A stretch of DNA of 64,000 nucleotides from NCBI GenBank assembly GCA_005503065.1, contig SCOE01000007.1, forward strand, positions 124,001-188,000. Direction: 5' to 3'. Source of the DNA: Comamonadaceae bacterium ALPHA2B. Its GTDB lineage: Bacteria; Pseudomonadota; Gammaproteobacteria; Burkholderiales; Burkholderiaceae_C. Both the position numbers and the translations under genes were made by a program. Shown one piece after another: positions 18,822 through 26,993 of this stretch. The notes beneath the pieces were generated by a model. That model had not been told where the DNA came from, made no database searches, and saw nothing but the letters and a program-made list of their open reading frames with translations. Numbering within the stretch: the stretch's first letter is position 1; each line of letters begins with the position of its first letter.

Positions 18822-20348
18822 TCACATCACCGCACCCACCTGCCACGGCACGAACTCGTTCTGCCCGTAGCCGTGCTGCTCGCTTTTGCTGCGCTGCCCC
18901 GACGCCGTCGCCAGGATCAGCTCGAAGATGCGCTGGCCCATGTCCTGGATCGACGCGGTGCCATCGACGATCTCGCCGCAGTTGATGTCCATGTCCTCTT
19001 CCTGCCGCTTCCACAACGCGGAGTTGGTCGCCAGCTTGAGCGAGGGCGAAGGCGCGCAGCCGTAGGCCGAGCCGCGGCCGGTGGTGAAGCAGATCATGTT
19101 GGCGCCGCCCGCCACCTGGCCGGTGGCGCTTACCGGGTCGTAGCCCGGCGTGTCCATGTAGACGAAGCCGTGCGCCGTCACCGGCTCGGCGTACTCGTAC
19201 ACCGCCTCCAGGTTGCTCGTGCCGCCCTTGGCGACGGCACCGAGCGACTTCTCGAGGATGGTGGTCAGGCCGCCCGCCTTGTTGCCGGGCGAGGGGTTGT
19301 TGTTCATCTCCCCCTGGTTGACGGCGGTGTAGTTCTCCCACCAGTGGATGCGCTCGACCAGCTTCTCGCCCACCTCGCGCCGCACGGCACGGCGCGTGAG
19401 CAGGTGCTCGGCGCCGTAGACCTCGGGCGTCTCGCTCAGGATGGCCGTGCCGCCGTGCGCCACCAGCAGGTCGACGGCCGCGCCCAGCGCCGGGTTGGCG
19501 CTGATGCCCGAGTAGCCGTCGGAGCCGCCGCACTGCAGGCCGATCGTGATGTGTGCCGCGCTGCAGGGCTCGCGCACCGCCGCGTTGGCGCGGGGCAGCA
19601 TCTCCTCGATCAGGGCGATGCCTTTCTCGACCGTCCTGCGCGTGCCGCCCGTGTCCTGGATGTTGAAGGTGCGGAAGTTCTCGCCCTCGGCCAGATGGCC
19701 GGTGGCGAGCCAGGCGTTGATCTGGTTCGCCTCGCAGCCCAGGCCCACCACCAGCACGCCGGCGAAGTTGGCGTGTGTGGCATAGCCGGTCAGCGTGCGT
19801 TCGAGGATCTGCATGCCCAGGCCTTGCGCGTCCATGCCGCAGCCCGTGCCGTGCGTGAGCGCGACCACGCCGTCCACGTTCGGATACGCCGCCAGCGCAG
19901 CCGGATTCGTCTGGCGCGAGAAGTGGTCGGCGATGGCCCGCGCGGCCGTGGCCGAGCAGTTCACGCTGGTCAGCACGCCGATGTAGTTGCGCGTGGCCAC
20001 ACGGCCGTCGGCGCGCCGGATGCCCATGAAGTTGGCTTCGCGCTTCATGGGTGGGGGCTTCACGTCGGCGCCGAAGGCGTAGTCGCGGGCGAAGTCGCCC
20101 TTGTCCGGTCCCATGTCGAGGTTGTGGGTGTGCACATGCTCGCCCGGCGCGATGGGCCGGCTGGCGAAGCCGATGATCTGGTTGTAGCGGCGCACCGGCT
20201 CGCCGGCCGCGATGGCGCGCACGGCGACCTTGTGGCCCGCGGGGATCAGGCCGCGCACGGGGACGTTCTCGACGGTGGTACCGCCGACGAGCTGGCTGCG
20301 GGCGATCAGCACGTCGTCGGCAGGATGGAGTCGGATGAAGGGGGTCAT
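18822..20348 (-). CDS. UxaA/GarD-family sugar-acid dehydratase (altronate/galactarate type)
   Basis: Iron-dependent dehydratase that converts an aldonate or aldarate to a 2-keto-3-deoxy acid. The 508 residues have an N-terminal SAF domain (about 1-75) and the large GarD/UxaA catalytic domain: 'RNYIGVLTSVNCSAT', 'THGTGCGMD', 'VVGLGCEANQI', 'QCGGSDGYSGISANPA' and 'GNKAGGLTTI'. I start at MTPFIRLHP because the 59 upstream codons are proline/arginine-rich and include the hairpin at 20403. The neighbours (TRAP transporter, GMC oxidoreductase, SDR, FAH hydrolase) argue for a substrate other than altronate, perhaps L-fuconate or a pentonate. Substrate is inferred. Confidence 0.9.
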   Translation of the reverse strand: MTPFIRLHPADDVLIARSQLVGGTTVENVPVRGLIPAGHKVAVRAIAAGEPVRRYNQIIGFASRPIAPGEHVHTHNLDMGPDKGDFARDYAFGADVKPPPMKREANFMGIRRADGRVATRNYIGVLTSVNCSATAARAIADHFSRQTNPAALAAYPNVDGVVALTHGTGCGMDAQGLGMQILERTLTGYATHANFAGVLVVGLGCEANQINAWLATGHLAEGENFRTFNIQDTGGTRRTVEKGIALIEEMLPRANAAVREPCSAAHITIGLQCGGSDGYSGISANPALGAAVDLLVAHGGTAILSETPEVYGAEHLLTRRAVRREVGEKLVERIHWWENYTAVNQGEMNNNPSPGNKAGGLTTILEKSLGAVAKGGTSNLEAVYEYAEPVTAHGFVYMDTPGYDPVSATGQVAGGANMICFTTGRGSAYGCAPSPSLKLATNSALWKRQEEDMDINCGEIVDGTASIQDMGQRIFELILATASGQRSKSEQHGYGQNEFVPWQVGAVM

Positions 20349-20402
20349 GGAAGCGTCGGGGATGTCGTCGTGGGGAGCGCGCCCGCCACAGGCATGGCGC
20401 GT

Positions 20403-20433
20403 GCCGACGCCGCCTTGTGAAGGTGGCGTCGGC
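20403..20433. repeat. Hairpin between the GMC and UxaA-family genes
   Basis: gccgacgccgcctt and aaggtggcgtcggc pair over 14 bases with one mismatch around a three-base loop. There is no T run, so it is more likely an mRNA-stabilising or repeat-derived hairpin than a classic terminator. It sits in the 112-base gap inside the leftward run. Confidence 0.6.
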
Positions 20434-20460
20434 GTGCGAGGCCGCTTGTCGCGGGTGGGA

Positions 20461-22134
20461 TCAGCCCAGGTCGAGCAGGGGCGAGAGTGCCGCCAGGAAG
20501 GCGGCCAGTCGCAGGCCGAGCGCAATCGCGCTCAGCGTGGGATTGGCGTAGCCGCCGGTCGGGAACACCGACGCACCGGCCACGAAGAGGTTGTCGACCC
20601 CGTGCACCTGGCAGTTCGCGTCCACCACACCCTGCGCCGGGTCGGCGTGCATGCGCGTGGTGCCCATGGGGTGGTGAGAGGAGGGGATGCCGGGCGGCTT
20701 CTCCGGGTCGAAGTGATAGCGGCCCAGGCCGGCTTCCTGCGACAGGCGGCCGAACAGCTGCCGGCTGCGCACGAAGCGGTCCTGATCCTCCGGCCGCCAG
20801 CTGAACTCGTAGCGAAGGCGGCGCTGGCCGAGGGCATCGCGGCTGTCGCCCAGCACCACGCGGTTGTCGGGGTGGGGATACTGCTCGACCTGGTTGACCA
20901 CCTCGATGTGATCCACGAAGGTGCGGCTCTTGTGGGGCACCTGCGACCACCCGCCGCGGCCGATCGACGAGAGAACGCCTGGCTGCGCATAGAAGCGGTA
21001 GAGGTGCTGGACGATGGAGAACGGGTCCCTCGCCATGGCCGCCAGCTTGCCGCCCAGCGTGGGCGGCGGAGCGAAGCGCGAGTGCCCCGTGACCAGCGAG
21101 CGGAAGCTGTTGACCGCCGGCGACAGGCTCGTCGCGTCCAGCGGGAAGAGCAGGAAGCTCATGTTCAGCACGTCGTGGTGGCGTATCGCCTCCGGCGAGA
21201 AGCCCAGCTTGGCCATGTAGCCCACGCCGCCCGTGGCGCGCAGGTCGTACAGCCCCAGGCGGTCGTACATGGCACGGCTGCTGGGCACGATGTGGCTCGA
21301 ATGGTCCTGCGGATGATCCATCAGGTAGCGCCCCAGCACGTCGTGCCGGTTGCCGACGCCGGCCGGGTTGGTGCCGTTGGACAGCAGCATCAACCGCGCG
21401 TTCTCGATGGCGCCGGTGGCCAGCACGTAGCTGCGCGCCACCACGCGAAATCGGCGGCCGTTCAGGCAGCCGACCTGCAGGGCCTTCACGTGGCTGTCGT
21501 CCTCGGAGGTCGCCAGCTCCAGCGCGGTGGTGTGCAGCAGCACCTGCACCCGCCCCGACCGCGCCAGGATGTCCTTGGACTTGAGGAAGAAGCGGCTCGA
21601 AGGTCCGAACTGGAACAGCGTGGTGCGCAACTCGCCCCCCACGCTGTCCAGGCAGGGCAGGTCGGGCGTGGCCTGAGAACTGCCGTCGTACGCGAACTCG
21701 CCCAACTCGCACACCGCCTGGGCACTTTCGTACCAGGGCCTGAGCTCGTTGAGGCCCAAGGGCCAGCCGCTGTGCGGGATCTCGGGCCGCGCTTCCAGGT
21801 CGATTGCGTCGAAGGGCACGTAGCGTACGCCGATCGTCGGCCGGTCGTAGACGATGGACCAGGCATTCGACAGGCCGCCGAACTGCCGGGTGCGGATGAC
21901 ATGGGGGTCGACCGCGCGGTCGCCACCCAGTTCGGCACGGCACAGCTCGTGTTCCGCCGCGTCGTACTCGAGTCCGCCACTTTCCACCATGCAGACCGTC
22001 AGGCCGCGCGCTGCCAGATCCTCCGCCATCGAGAGGCCCACGGGGCCGGACCCGACGATGCAGACGTCGGCGCTGAACGCCGTATCCGGCGGCACAGTGC
22101 GCCCGTCGGTAAACCCCGGTGGAAGTTGCTTCAC
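20461..22134 (-). CDS. GMC-family FAD-dependent oxidoreductase
   Basis: Oxidises an alcohol or sugar hydroxyl with FAD. The 557 residues show the N-terminal FAD loop VCIVGSGPVGLSMAEDL with the 'VESGG' acidic end (about residues 25-55), 'QFGGLSNAWS', and the C-terminal GMC signature region 'HHPMGTTRM' plus 'FVAGASVFPTGGYANPT' carrying the His/Asn active-site area. No Tat signal is visible, so it appears cytoplasmic. Its own promoter and operator-like palindrome lie just upstream (22189-22218). In this cluster it may carry out the first oxidation of the imported sugar or sugar acid; that role is an inference. Confidence 0.88.
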   Translation of the reverse strand: MKQLPPGFTDGRTVPPDTAFSADVCIVGSGPVGLSMAEDLAARGLTVCMVESGGLEYDAAEHELCRAELGGDRAVDPHVIRTRQFGGLSNAWSIVYDRPTIGVRYVPFDAIDLEARPEIPHSGWPLGLNELRPWYESAQAVCELGEFAYDGSSQATPDLPCLDSVGGELRTTLFQFGPSSRFFLKSKDILARSGRVQVLLHTTALELATSEDDSHVKALQVGCLNGRRFRVVARSYVLATGAIENARLMLLSNGTNPAGVGNRHDVLGRYLMDHPQDHSSHIVPSSRAMYDRLGLYDLRATGGVGYMAKLGFSPEAIRHHDVLNMSFLLFPLDATSLSPAVNSFRSLVTGHSRFAPPPTLGGKLAAMARDPFSIVQHLYRFYAQPGVLSSIGRGGWSQVPHKSRTFVDHIEVVNQVEQYPHPDNRVVLGDSRDALGQRRLRYEFSWRPEDQDRFVRSRQLFGRLSQEAGLGRYHFDPEKPPGIPSSHHPMGTTRMHADPAQGVVDANCQVHGVDNLFVAGASVFPTGGYANPTLSAIALGLRLAAFLAALSPLLDLG

Positions 22135-22188
22135 GATTGCGCCCCTCGATGCGCCACCCCGCCAATCCCACGACGGTGGAGTGTAAGA

Positions 22189-22218
22189 ATTTTAGGCTCA
22201 CATGTATCGGCATGTGAA
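22189..22218 (-). promoter_or_regulatory. Candidate promoter with an operator palindrome upstream of the GMC gene
   Basis: On the minus strand TTCACA (22218-22213) and TAAAAT (22194-22189) are separated by 18 bases, each 5 of 6 to the sigma-70 consensus. The perfect inverted repeat CACATG-N6-CATGTG (22199-22216) overlaps the -35 element and fills most of the spacer, the classic position for a repressor site. The GMC start codon is about 55 bases further on. Confidence 0.6.
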
Positions 22219-22266
22219 TACTACTTTTGGTGGGGCGTGCCAAGAAGGCGGAAGTCTTGCGTTGGA

Positions 22267-23661
22267 TCAGTAAAACATTCTCGGCACCCAGAGCACCATC
22301 CTGGGCAGGTAGGTGATGGCCACCAGGCTCAGCAGCAGCGGCACCAGCCAGGGGAGGATGGCCATCGTCGTGCGCTCGAAGCTCAGTCCCGCCACGCGCG
22401 CCAGCACGAAGAGCACCATGCCCATCGGTGGATGCAGCAGGCCGATCATGAGGTTCAGCACCATCACCAGCCCGAAGTGGATGGGGTCCACGCCCAACTG
22501 CGTGGCGATGGGCAGGAGGATGGGCACCAGGATCGTGATCGCGGCCGTGGGCTCCAGGAAGCAACCGACGAAGAGCATCAGCAGGTTGGCCAGCAGCAGG
22601 AAGACCCAGGCCTCCTTGGTGAAGCCCAGCACCCAGGCGGCGATGTCGGTGGTCACGCCCGTGGCGGTGAGCATCCAGCCGAAGATGGAGGCGGCTGCCA
22701 CGATGAAGAGCACGGTGCTGGTGGTCTCGATGGTGTCGAGGCAGACCTTGATGAACATCTTCCACGACAGCGTGCGGTACCACGCGAAGCCCAGGATCAT
22801 GGCCCAGACACAGGCGGCGATCGCGCCCTCGGTGGGCGTGAACAGGCCGGTCGTCATGCCGCCGATGAGCAGCACCGGCGTCATGATCGGCAGCAGGGCC
22901 TCGAAGCGGAAGATCCTGTCGAGGACGAAGAGCGACGCCAACCCGACGAAGACCGAGAGTTGCGCCGGTGCGCCGAGCTTGTCGACCACCACCCACAGCA
23001 GCAGCGGCCAGCCCACGACCACGGCCAGTTCCATCAGCGCCTTGAACAGGCGCGTGCGCGAGAACTTGACGTCCGCGCCCCACTTGTTCTTGTGGGCGTA
23101 GTAGGCCACCGTCAGCATCATCAGGATCGCCATCAGCGCGCCGGGCAGGATGCCGGCAAGGAAGAGCGCGCCCACCGAGACGTTGGCCATCATTCCGTAG
23201 ATCACGAAGGGCAGGCTCGGCGGGATGATCGGGCCCAGCGTGGCCGATGCGGCCGTGACGCCGACGGCGAACTCGGTCGAGTAGCCGTGCTCCTTCATCG
23301 CCTTGATCTCGATGGTGCCCAGGCCGGCCGCATCGGCAATGGCCGTGCCGCTCATCCCCGCGAAGATGACCGAGCCCAGCACGTTCACGTGCCCCAGCCC
23401 GCCCTTGAGCCAGCCCACCAGCGCCAGCGCGAAGTTGTAGATGCGCGTGGTGATGCCGGCGTTGTTCATCAGGTTGCCGGCCAGGATGAAGAAGGGCACG
23501 GCCAGCAGCGGAAAGCTGTCGATGCCGCTCACCATGCGGTGGATGACGACGAAGGGCGGCAGGTTGCCGCTGATCAGGATGTAGACCAGCGAGGCGCCGG
23601 CCATGGCGATGGCCACGGGCACGCCCGCGCCCATGAAAACGAGGAAGATGATCTTCAGCAT
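22267..23661 (-). CDS. dctM: TRAP transporter large membrane subunit
   Basis: The 464-residue DctM-type subunit carries out sodium-driven solute uptake together with the small subunit and the periplasmic binding protein. Its many hydrophobic helices include family stretches 'VPFFILAGNLMNNAGI', 'GMSGTAIADAAGLG' and 'GLFTPTEGAIAA'. The start ATG follows the small-subunit stop by 19 bases. It belongs to the leftward order dctP-dctQ-dctM, an arrangement typical of sugar-acid or dicarboxylate TRAP operons, and is followed by the GMC, UxaA and Ldh2 genes. Confidence 0.94.
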   Translation of the reverse strand: MLKIIFLVFMGAGVPVAIAMAGASLVYILISGNLPPFVVIHRMVSGIDSFPLLAVPFFILAGNLMNNAGITTRIYNFALALVGWLKGGLGHVNVLGSVIFAGMSGTAIADAAGLGTIEIKAMKEHGYSTEFAVGVTAASATLGPIIPPSLPFVIYGMMANVSVGALFLAGILPGALMAILMMLTVAYYAHKNKWGADVKFSRTRLFKALMELAVVVGWPLLLWVVVDKLGAPAQLSVFVGLASLFVLDRIFRFEALLPIMTPVLLIGGMTTGLFTPTEGAIAACVWAMILGFAWYRTLSWKMFIKVCLDTIETTSTVLFIVAAASIFGWMLTATGVTTDIAAWVLGFTKEAWVFLLLANLLMLFVGCFLEPTAAITILVPILLPIATQLGVDPIHFGLVMVLNLMIGLLHPPMGMVLFVLARVAGLSFERTTMAILPWLVPLLLSLVAITYLPRMVLWVPRMFY

Positions 23662-23680
23662 GGGGTGTCCGGTGGGAGGG

Positions 23681-24238
23681 TCAGCGGTCGTCGAGCGTGG
23701 ACTCGGGCCTCTCGAGCACGCTGTAGCCGCGCCGCCAGTGGATGCGCGCCACCTGGATCGAGCGCCAGCACATGGCCGCGAAGCCGAAGAGGCACACGGC
23801 GTAGACGATGTTCATCGGCGCGTCGACGATGGTCATGCGCGTCTGGTTGCCGATCTTGAGCATCATCTGCACCGTCATCACCACCGCGGCGGCGAAGAAG
23901 GCGATGCGCAGCACGTCAACGACGCGCGACATCCAGCGCCCCATCGCGGCCGGCATGTAGCGGTAGAAGAAGTCGACCTGGATCGCGAGGTTCTTCGACA
24001 CGCCGATCGCCGCGCCGACGAACACCACGCCGATCAGCATGTAGCGCGCCACCTCCTCGGTCCAGGCGGCCGAATCGTTCATCACGTAGCGCGTGACGAA
24101 CTGGTAGAACACCGTGAGGCCGAGCAGCCAGAACAGCGCCAGCGCGATCCATCCCTCGGCGATCGTGCCCGACAGGTCGACCGCCTCGTCCTGCGCATGG
24201 AAGTTGCCTTCGTCGTCGATGATCTTTTCATCGCGCAT
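23681..24238 (-). CDS. dctQ: TRAP transporter small membrane subunit
   Basis: 185-residue DctQ-type four-helix membrane protein that joins the large subunit. After ~22 polar, acidic residues come hydrophobic segments with 'FYQFVTRYVMNDSAAWTEEVARYML', the diagnostic region of the family (shown here with the tryptophan-glutamate pair before the second helix). I start at the ATG of MRDEK (24238); the 18 upstream in-frame codons are read from the GC hairpin at 24258-24284 and are not family sequence. Between dctP and dctM in the same operon. Confidence 0.91.
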   Translation of the reverse strand: MRDEKIIDDEGNFHAQDEAVDLSGTIAEGWIALALFWLLGLTVFYQFVTRYVMNDSAAWTEEVARYMLIGVVFVGAAIGVSKNLAIQVDFFYRYMPAAMGRWMSRVVDVLRIAFFAAAVVMTVQMMLKIGNQTRMTIVDAPMNIVYAVCLFGFAAMCWRSIQVARIHWRRGYSVLERPESTLDDR

Positions 24239-24257
24239 GGGTGTGCGTCTCCTTCTT

Positions 24258-24284
24258 GCCCCCTCTCCCCGGGGAGAGGGGGGC
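24258..24284. repeat. Perfect GC hairpin between dctP and dctQ
   Basis: ccccctctcccc is followed directly by ggggagaggggg, a 12-base perfect palindrome. It begins just after the dctP stop in the leftward transcript. Such a hairpin can protect dctP mRNA or attenuate read-through to the membrane subunits, giving more binding protein than permease. It resembles a widespread 'ccctctcccc' repeat. Confidence 0.75.
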
Positions 24285-24288
24285 TTGG

Positions 24289-25284
24289 TCACTTGATGGA
24301 AACGATCCGGTCGTAGTCCTGCTGCCGGTAGCCGTGGTCCGTCGGCTTGGTGTTTTTCAGCACGGCCTCGCGGAAGGCGTTCTTGTCGACCGTGATGACG
24401 TTGTTGCCCTTCTTCTTGAACTCCTCGACCAGGCGGGCCTCCGAAGCGATGATCTCGCGGCCGGTCTTCTCGGCGGCCTCCTGCATCACGTCACCAAAAA
24501 CCTTCTTCTCGTCGGCCGAGAGCTTGCCCCACAGCTGCCCCGACACCACCGTCAGCAGCGAGTCGACGATGTGGCCGGTGAGCGAAATGTTCTTCTGCAC
24601 CTCGAAGAACTTCTTCGCCTCGATGGTGGGCAGCGGGTTCTCCTGCGCATCGACGGTGCCGTTCTGCAGCGCCAGGTACACCTCGGCGAAGGCGATCGGC
24701 GTGGCATTGGCGCCCAGCGCCTTCGGGAAGGCTAGGTAGGCTGGTGCGTCGGGCACGCGGATCTTCAGGCCCTTCATGTCCTCGGGCTTGGCCACCGGTC
24801 GGGCGGCGCTGGAGGTGACGTGGCGCGCGCCGTAGTAGTTCAGCGCCGTGATGTGGTTGCCCGTCTTGTCGTCGTAGCCCTTGGCCAGTTCCTTGAAGAC
24901 GTCGCTCTTCGCGTACTTCAGCTGGTGCTCGGCGTCGCGGAAGATGAAGGGGAAGTACGACACGGCCAGCGGCGGATAGCTGCGCCCCGCGAAGCTGGCG
25001 CCGGTCAGCACGATGTCCACCGTGCCCAGCGTGAGGCCCTGGTTGATGTCGGCCTCCTTGCCCAGGCTCGACGCCGGGAAGACCTGGATGTCGTACTTGC
25101 CGTTGGTGCGCTTCTTGATCTCCTCGGCGGCCCACACCGAGTACTTGTGGAAGGGCTCGGAGGTTTCGTAAACGTGTGCCCATTTGAGCTTGGTTTGCGC
25201 ATTTGCTGTGCCGAAAGTGGCCCCAATGCCCGCCAACAGGGCGCAGGCAGCTATGGTTTTGATAGCGTTTCGCTTGTTCGTCAT
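24289..25284 (-). CDS. dctP: TRAP transporter periplasmic substrate-binding protein
   Basis: 331 residues that capture the solute in the periplasm. A signal peptide (MTNKRNAIKTIAACALLAG and on, cleaved near ANAQ-TK) precedes the DctP fold: 'LKWAHVYETSEPFHKY', 'FPASSLGKEADINQGL', 'GLKIRVPDAPAYL' with the arginine that pairs with a substrate carboxylate, and 'QNGTVDAQENPLPTI'. Most of the signal peptide is encoded by a copy of a dispersed repeat (25207-25266). I start at the ATG at 25284; longer readings cross the GntR gene. Carboxylate ligand, consistent with the sugar-acid enzymes alongside. Confidence 0.93.
   Translation of the reverse strand: MTNKRNAIKTIAACALLAGIGATFGTANAQTKLKWAHVYETSEPFHKYSVWAAEEIKKRTNGKYDIQVFPASSLGKEADINQGLTLGTVDIVLTGASFAGRSYPPLAVSYFPFIFRDAEHQLKYAKSDVFKELAKGYDDKTGNHITALNYYGARHVTSSAARPVAKPEDMKGLKIRVPDAPAYLAFPKALGANATPIAFAEVYLALQNGTVDAQENPLPTIEAKKFFEVQKNISLTGHIVDSLLTVVSGQLWGKLSADEKKVFGDVMQEAAEKTGREIIASEARLVEEFKKKGNNVITVDKNAFREAVLKNTKPTDHGYRQQDYDRIVSIK
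25207..25266 (-). repeat. Dispersed 'gctatcaaaa...catagctgc' repeat used as signal-peptide coding sequence
   Basis: On the minus strand gctatcaaaaccatagctgc is followed by ctgcgcc, a ctgttggcgggc hairpin region and ggggccactttcggc. It aligns with the intergenic copies at 36520 and 58947 along its whole length. It supplies codons 7 to about 26 of dctP. Confidence 0.72.
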
Positions 25285-25319
25285 GTCCGTCGTCTCCTCG
25301 TGGTGGTGGGTGCTGGCGT

Positions 25320-26027
25320 TCAGGAAGCCTTCGCGCGGCGCCAGCTCGCGCTGAATCGTTGGTGCGACTTGTCCATGTGTTCGTGCATCGCGGCGCGGGC
25401 GGCCGCGGCGTCGCGTGCAGCGATGGCGTCGCGGATCGCCTCGTGCTCCGCGATGGCCGATCGCCAGGACTTCACGGTCTCGAAATAGCCGCCCAGGCGC
25501 GTGAAGATCGGCCCCTTGCGCGAATCCCAGAAGCCCTGCACCGTCTCGGCGAGCACCACGTTGTCGCAAGCCTCGACGATGGCCACGTGGAAGGCGCGGT
25601 CGCCCTCCAGCGGCATGGTGTTGCGGTCGGCCAGCTCGCGCATGGTCGCGATGGCGCGTTCGATCGCATCCAGGTGGCTGCGCTTGCGCTGCAGCGCGGC
25701 AATGGCCGCCGTCTCGCCCTCGACCACGCGGCGCGCGCGGATGAGTTCCAGCGGGCCCCATTCGGTCTCGGCCACGGGGGCGCTTGCGCGGTGGCTGCGG
25801 TCCAACACATAGACGCCCGAGCCGGTGCGCACTTCCACCCAGCCCTCGACCTCGAGCGCGATCAGCGCCTCGCGCACCGAGGGCCGGCTCACGCCCAGCT
25901 GCTTCGACAGGTCGCGTTCGGCCGGGAGCCGGTCGCCCACGGCGAACTCGCCTTTCGCGATGAGGTCGCGCAACTGGTCTGCGATCTGCCGGTACAGGCG
26001 TTGGGGTTCGACGGTCTGCAGCGGCAC
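25320..26027 (-). CDS. GntR-family regulator, FadR/FCD subfamily
   Basis: Local transcription factor of the sugar-acid cluster. The winged-helix domain (about the first 75 residues) reads 'LYRQIADQLRDLI', 'GDRLPAERDLSKQLGVSRPSVREAL' in the canonical order. The C-terminal FCD domain with histidine/aspartate metal-site residues ('RAFHVAIVEA', 'SHQRF') binds an organic acid effector. Start is uncertain: TTG 26072 would lie inside the palindrome at 26055-26072, so I prefer GTG 26027, which leaves that palindrome upstream as an operator. Neither start has a clear ribosome binding site. It heads the leftward TRAP operon and is divergent from the SDR gene. Confidence 0.88.
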   Translation of the reverse strand: MPLQTVEPQRLYRQIADQLRDLIAKGEFAVGDRLPAERDLSKQLGVSRPSVREALIALEVEGWVEVRTGSGVYVLDRSHRASAPVAETEWGPLELIRARRVVEGETAAIAALQRKRSHLDAIERAIATMRELADRNTMPLEGDRAFHVAIVEACDNVVLAETVQGFWDSRKGPIFTRLGGYFETVKSWRSAIAEHEAIRDAIAARDAAAARAAMHEHMDKSHQRFSASWRRAKAS

Positions 26028-26054
26028 GGCGGGAGGAAGGGAAGGGATTGCGGG

Positions 26055-26072
26055 TTGTCCTGAATTGGACAA
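26055..26072. promoter_or_regulatory. Operator-like palindrome between the GntR gene and the SDR gene
   Basis: ttgtcc-tgaatt-ggacaa is a perfect 6-6-6 inverted repeat of the form seen for FCD-type GntR regulators (TTGTC...GACAA). An overlapping outer repeat gaattgg...ccaattc ends at 26088. A weak rightward promoter (ttggac 26065, cagaat 26088, 17 bases apart) would be covered by it. Likely site of autoregulation and divergent control. Confidence 0.6.
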
Positions 26073-26176
26073 GTGGTCAGGCCAATTCAGAATACGACGC
26101 GCTGCAGTGCCGCCCCATCGGGCCTAACCCCAAGCGCCATCCTTTTCTTTCAGCGACCTCGACGGAGACACATCCC

Positions 26177-26911
26177 ATGCGACTCAAGGGCAAGACCGCG
26201 CTGGTCACGGCAGCGGGCCAGGGCATCGGCCATGCCAGCGTGCTGGCCATGGCGGCCGAAGGGGCCGAGGTGTGGGCCACCGACGTCAACGAGGCGCTGC
26301 TCGCGCGCTACGCCGGCGTCGCCAACGTGCGCACCGCGCCGCTCGACGTGCTCGACAAGGCGGCCATCGATGCGCTGATCGGAACCCTGCCGCGGCTGGA
26401 CGTGCTCTTCAACTGCGCCGGGGTCGTGCACAACGGCACCGTGCAGCAGGCCAGCGACGCCGACCTGGACTTCGCCTTCCGCCTGAACGTGCGTGCGCAG
26501 ATGTGGACGATCCAGGCCGCGCTGCCGGGCATGCTCGCGGCGGGCCGGGGCAGCCTCATCAACATGGCCAGTGTGTGCTCCAGCATGAAGGGCCTGCCCA
26601 ACCGCTTCGTCTACGGCACCACCAAGGCGGCGGTGCTCGGGCTCACCAAGAGCGTGGCCGCCGACTACGTGGCGCAGGGCATCCGCTGCAATGCCGTGTG
26701 CCCGGGCACCGTCGACACGCCCTCGCTGGGCGAACGCATCAATGCCAACGCCGATCCGGCAGCCGCGCGCCAGGCCTTCATCGCGCGACAGCCGATGGGC
26801 CGGCTCGCGCAGGCCGAGGAAATCGCGCCTGTCGTGGTGTTCCTCGCCAGCGACGAGTCGGTGTTCGCCACCGGCCAGGCCTTCACCGTCGACGGCGGCA
26901 TCACGATCTGA
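26177..26911 (+). CDS. BDH2/DHRS6-like SDR, probable 2-keto-3-deoxy-sugar-acid 4-dehydrogenase
   Basis: 244-residue classical SDR. 'ALVTAAGQGIG' is the cofactor loop, with aspartate in 'VWATDVNE' pointing to NAD. The active site has serine in 'NMAS' 14 residues before tyrosine of VYGTTK, the spacing seen in BDH2/DHRS6. 'CPGTVDTPSLGERI' is also characteristic of that group. Bacterial relatives oxidise C4 of 2-keto-3-deoxy-L-fuconate or 2-keto-3-deoxy-pentonate. I start at MRLKGKTALVT; upstream codons lie in the control region. Followed by the FAH-family hydrolase on the same strand. Confidence 0.88.
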   Translation: MRLKGKTALVTAAGQGIGHASVLAMAAEGAEVWATDVNEALLARYAGVANVRTAPLDVLDKAAIDALIGTLPRLDVLFNCAGVVHNGTVQQASDADLDFAFRLNVRAQMWTIQAALPGMLAAGRGSLINMASVCSSMKGLPNRFVYGTTKAAVLGLTKSVAADYVAQGIRCNAVCPGTVDTPSLGERINANADPAAARQAFIARQPMGRLAQAEEIAPVVVFLASDESVFATGQAFTVDGGITI

Positions 26912-26993
26912 TCCACCTCGGCGCGGGCGCGCACCGCCATCCGAGGCGACACTCGGCGCCGTCTCCTTCACTCTCCACAGGAACCCAAGACCC

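Noticed and set aside
20345-23083. A 912-codon open frame on the minus strand
   Set aside because: Same strand but a different frame from dctM and GMC; no recognisable domain, whereas the chosen frames contain full signatures.
20212-23859. A 1215-codon open frame on the plus strand
   Set aside because: It is antisense to the GMC and dctM/dctQ genes, His/Arg/Gly-rich with no domain, and is a by-product of high GC and codon bias on the other strand.
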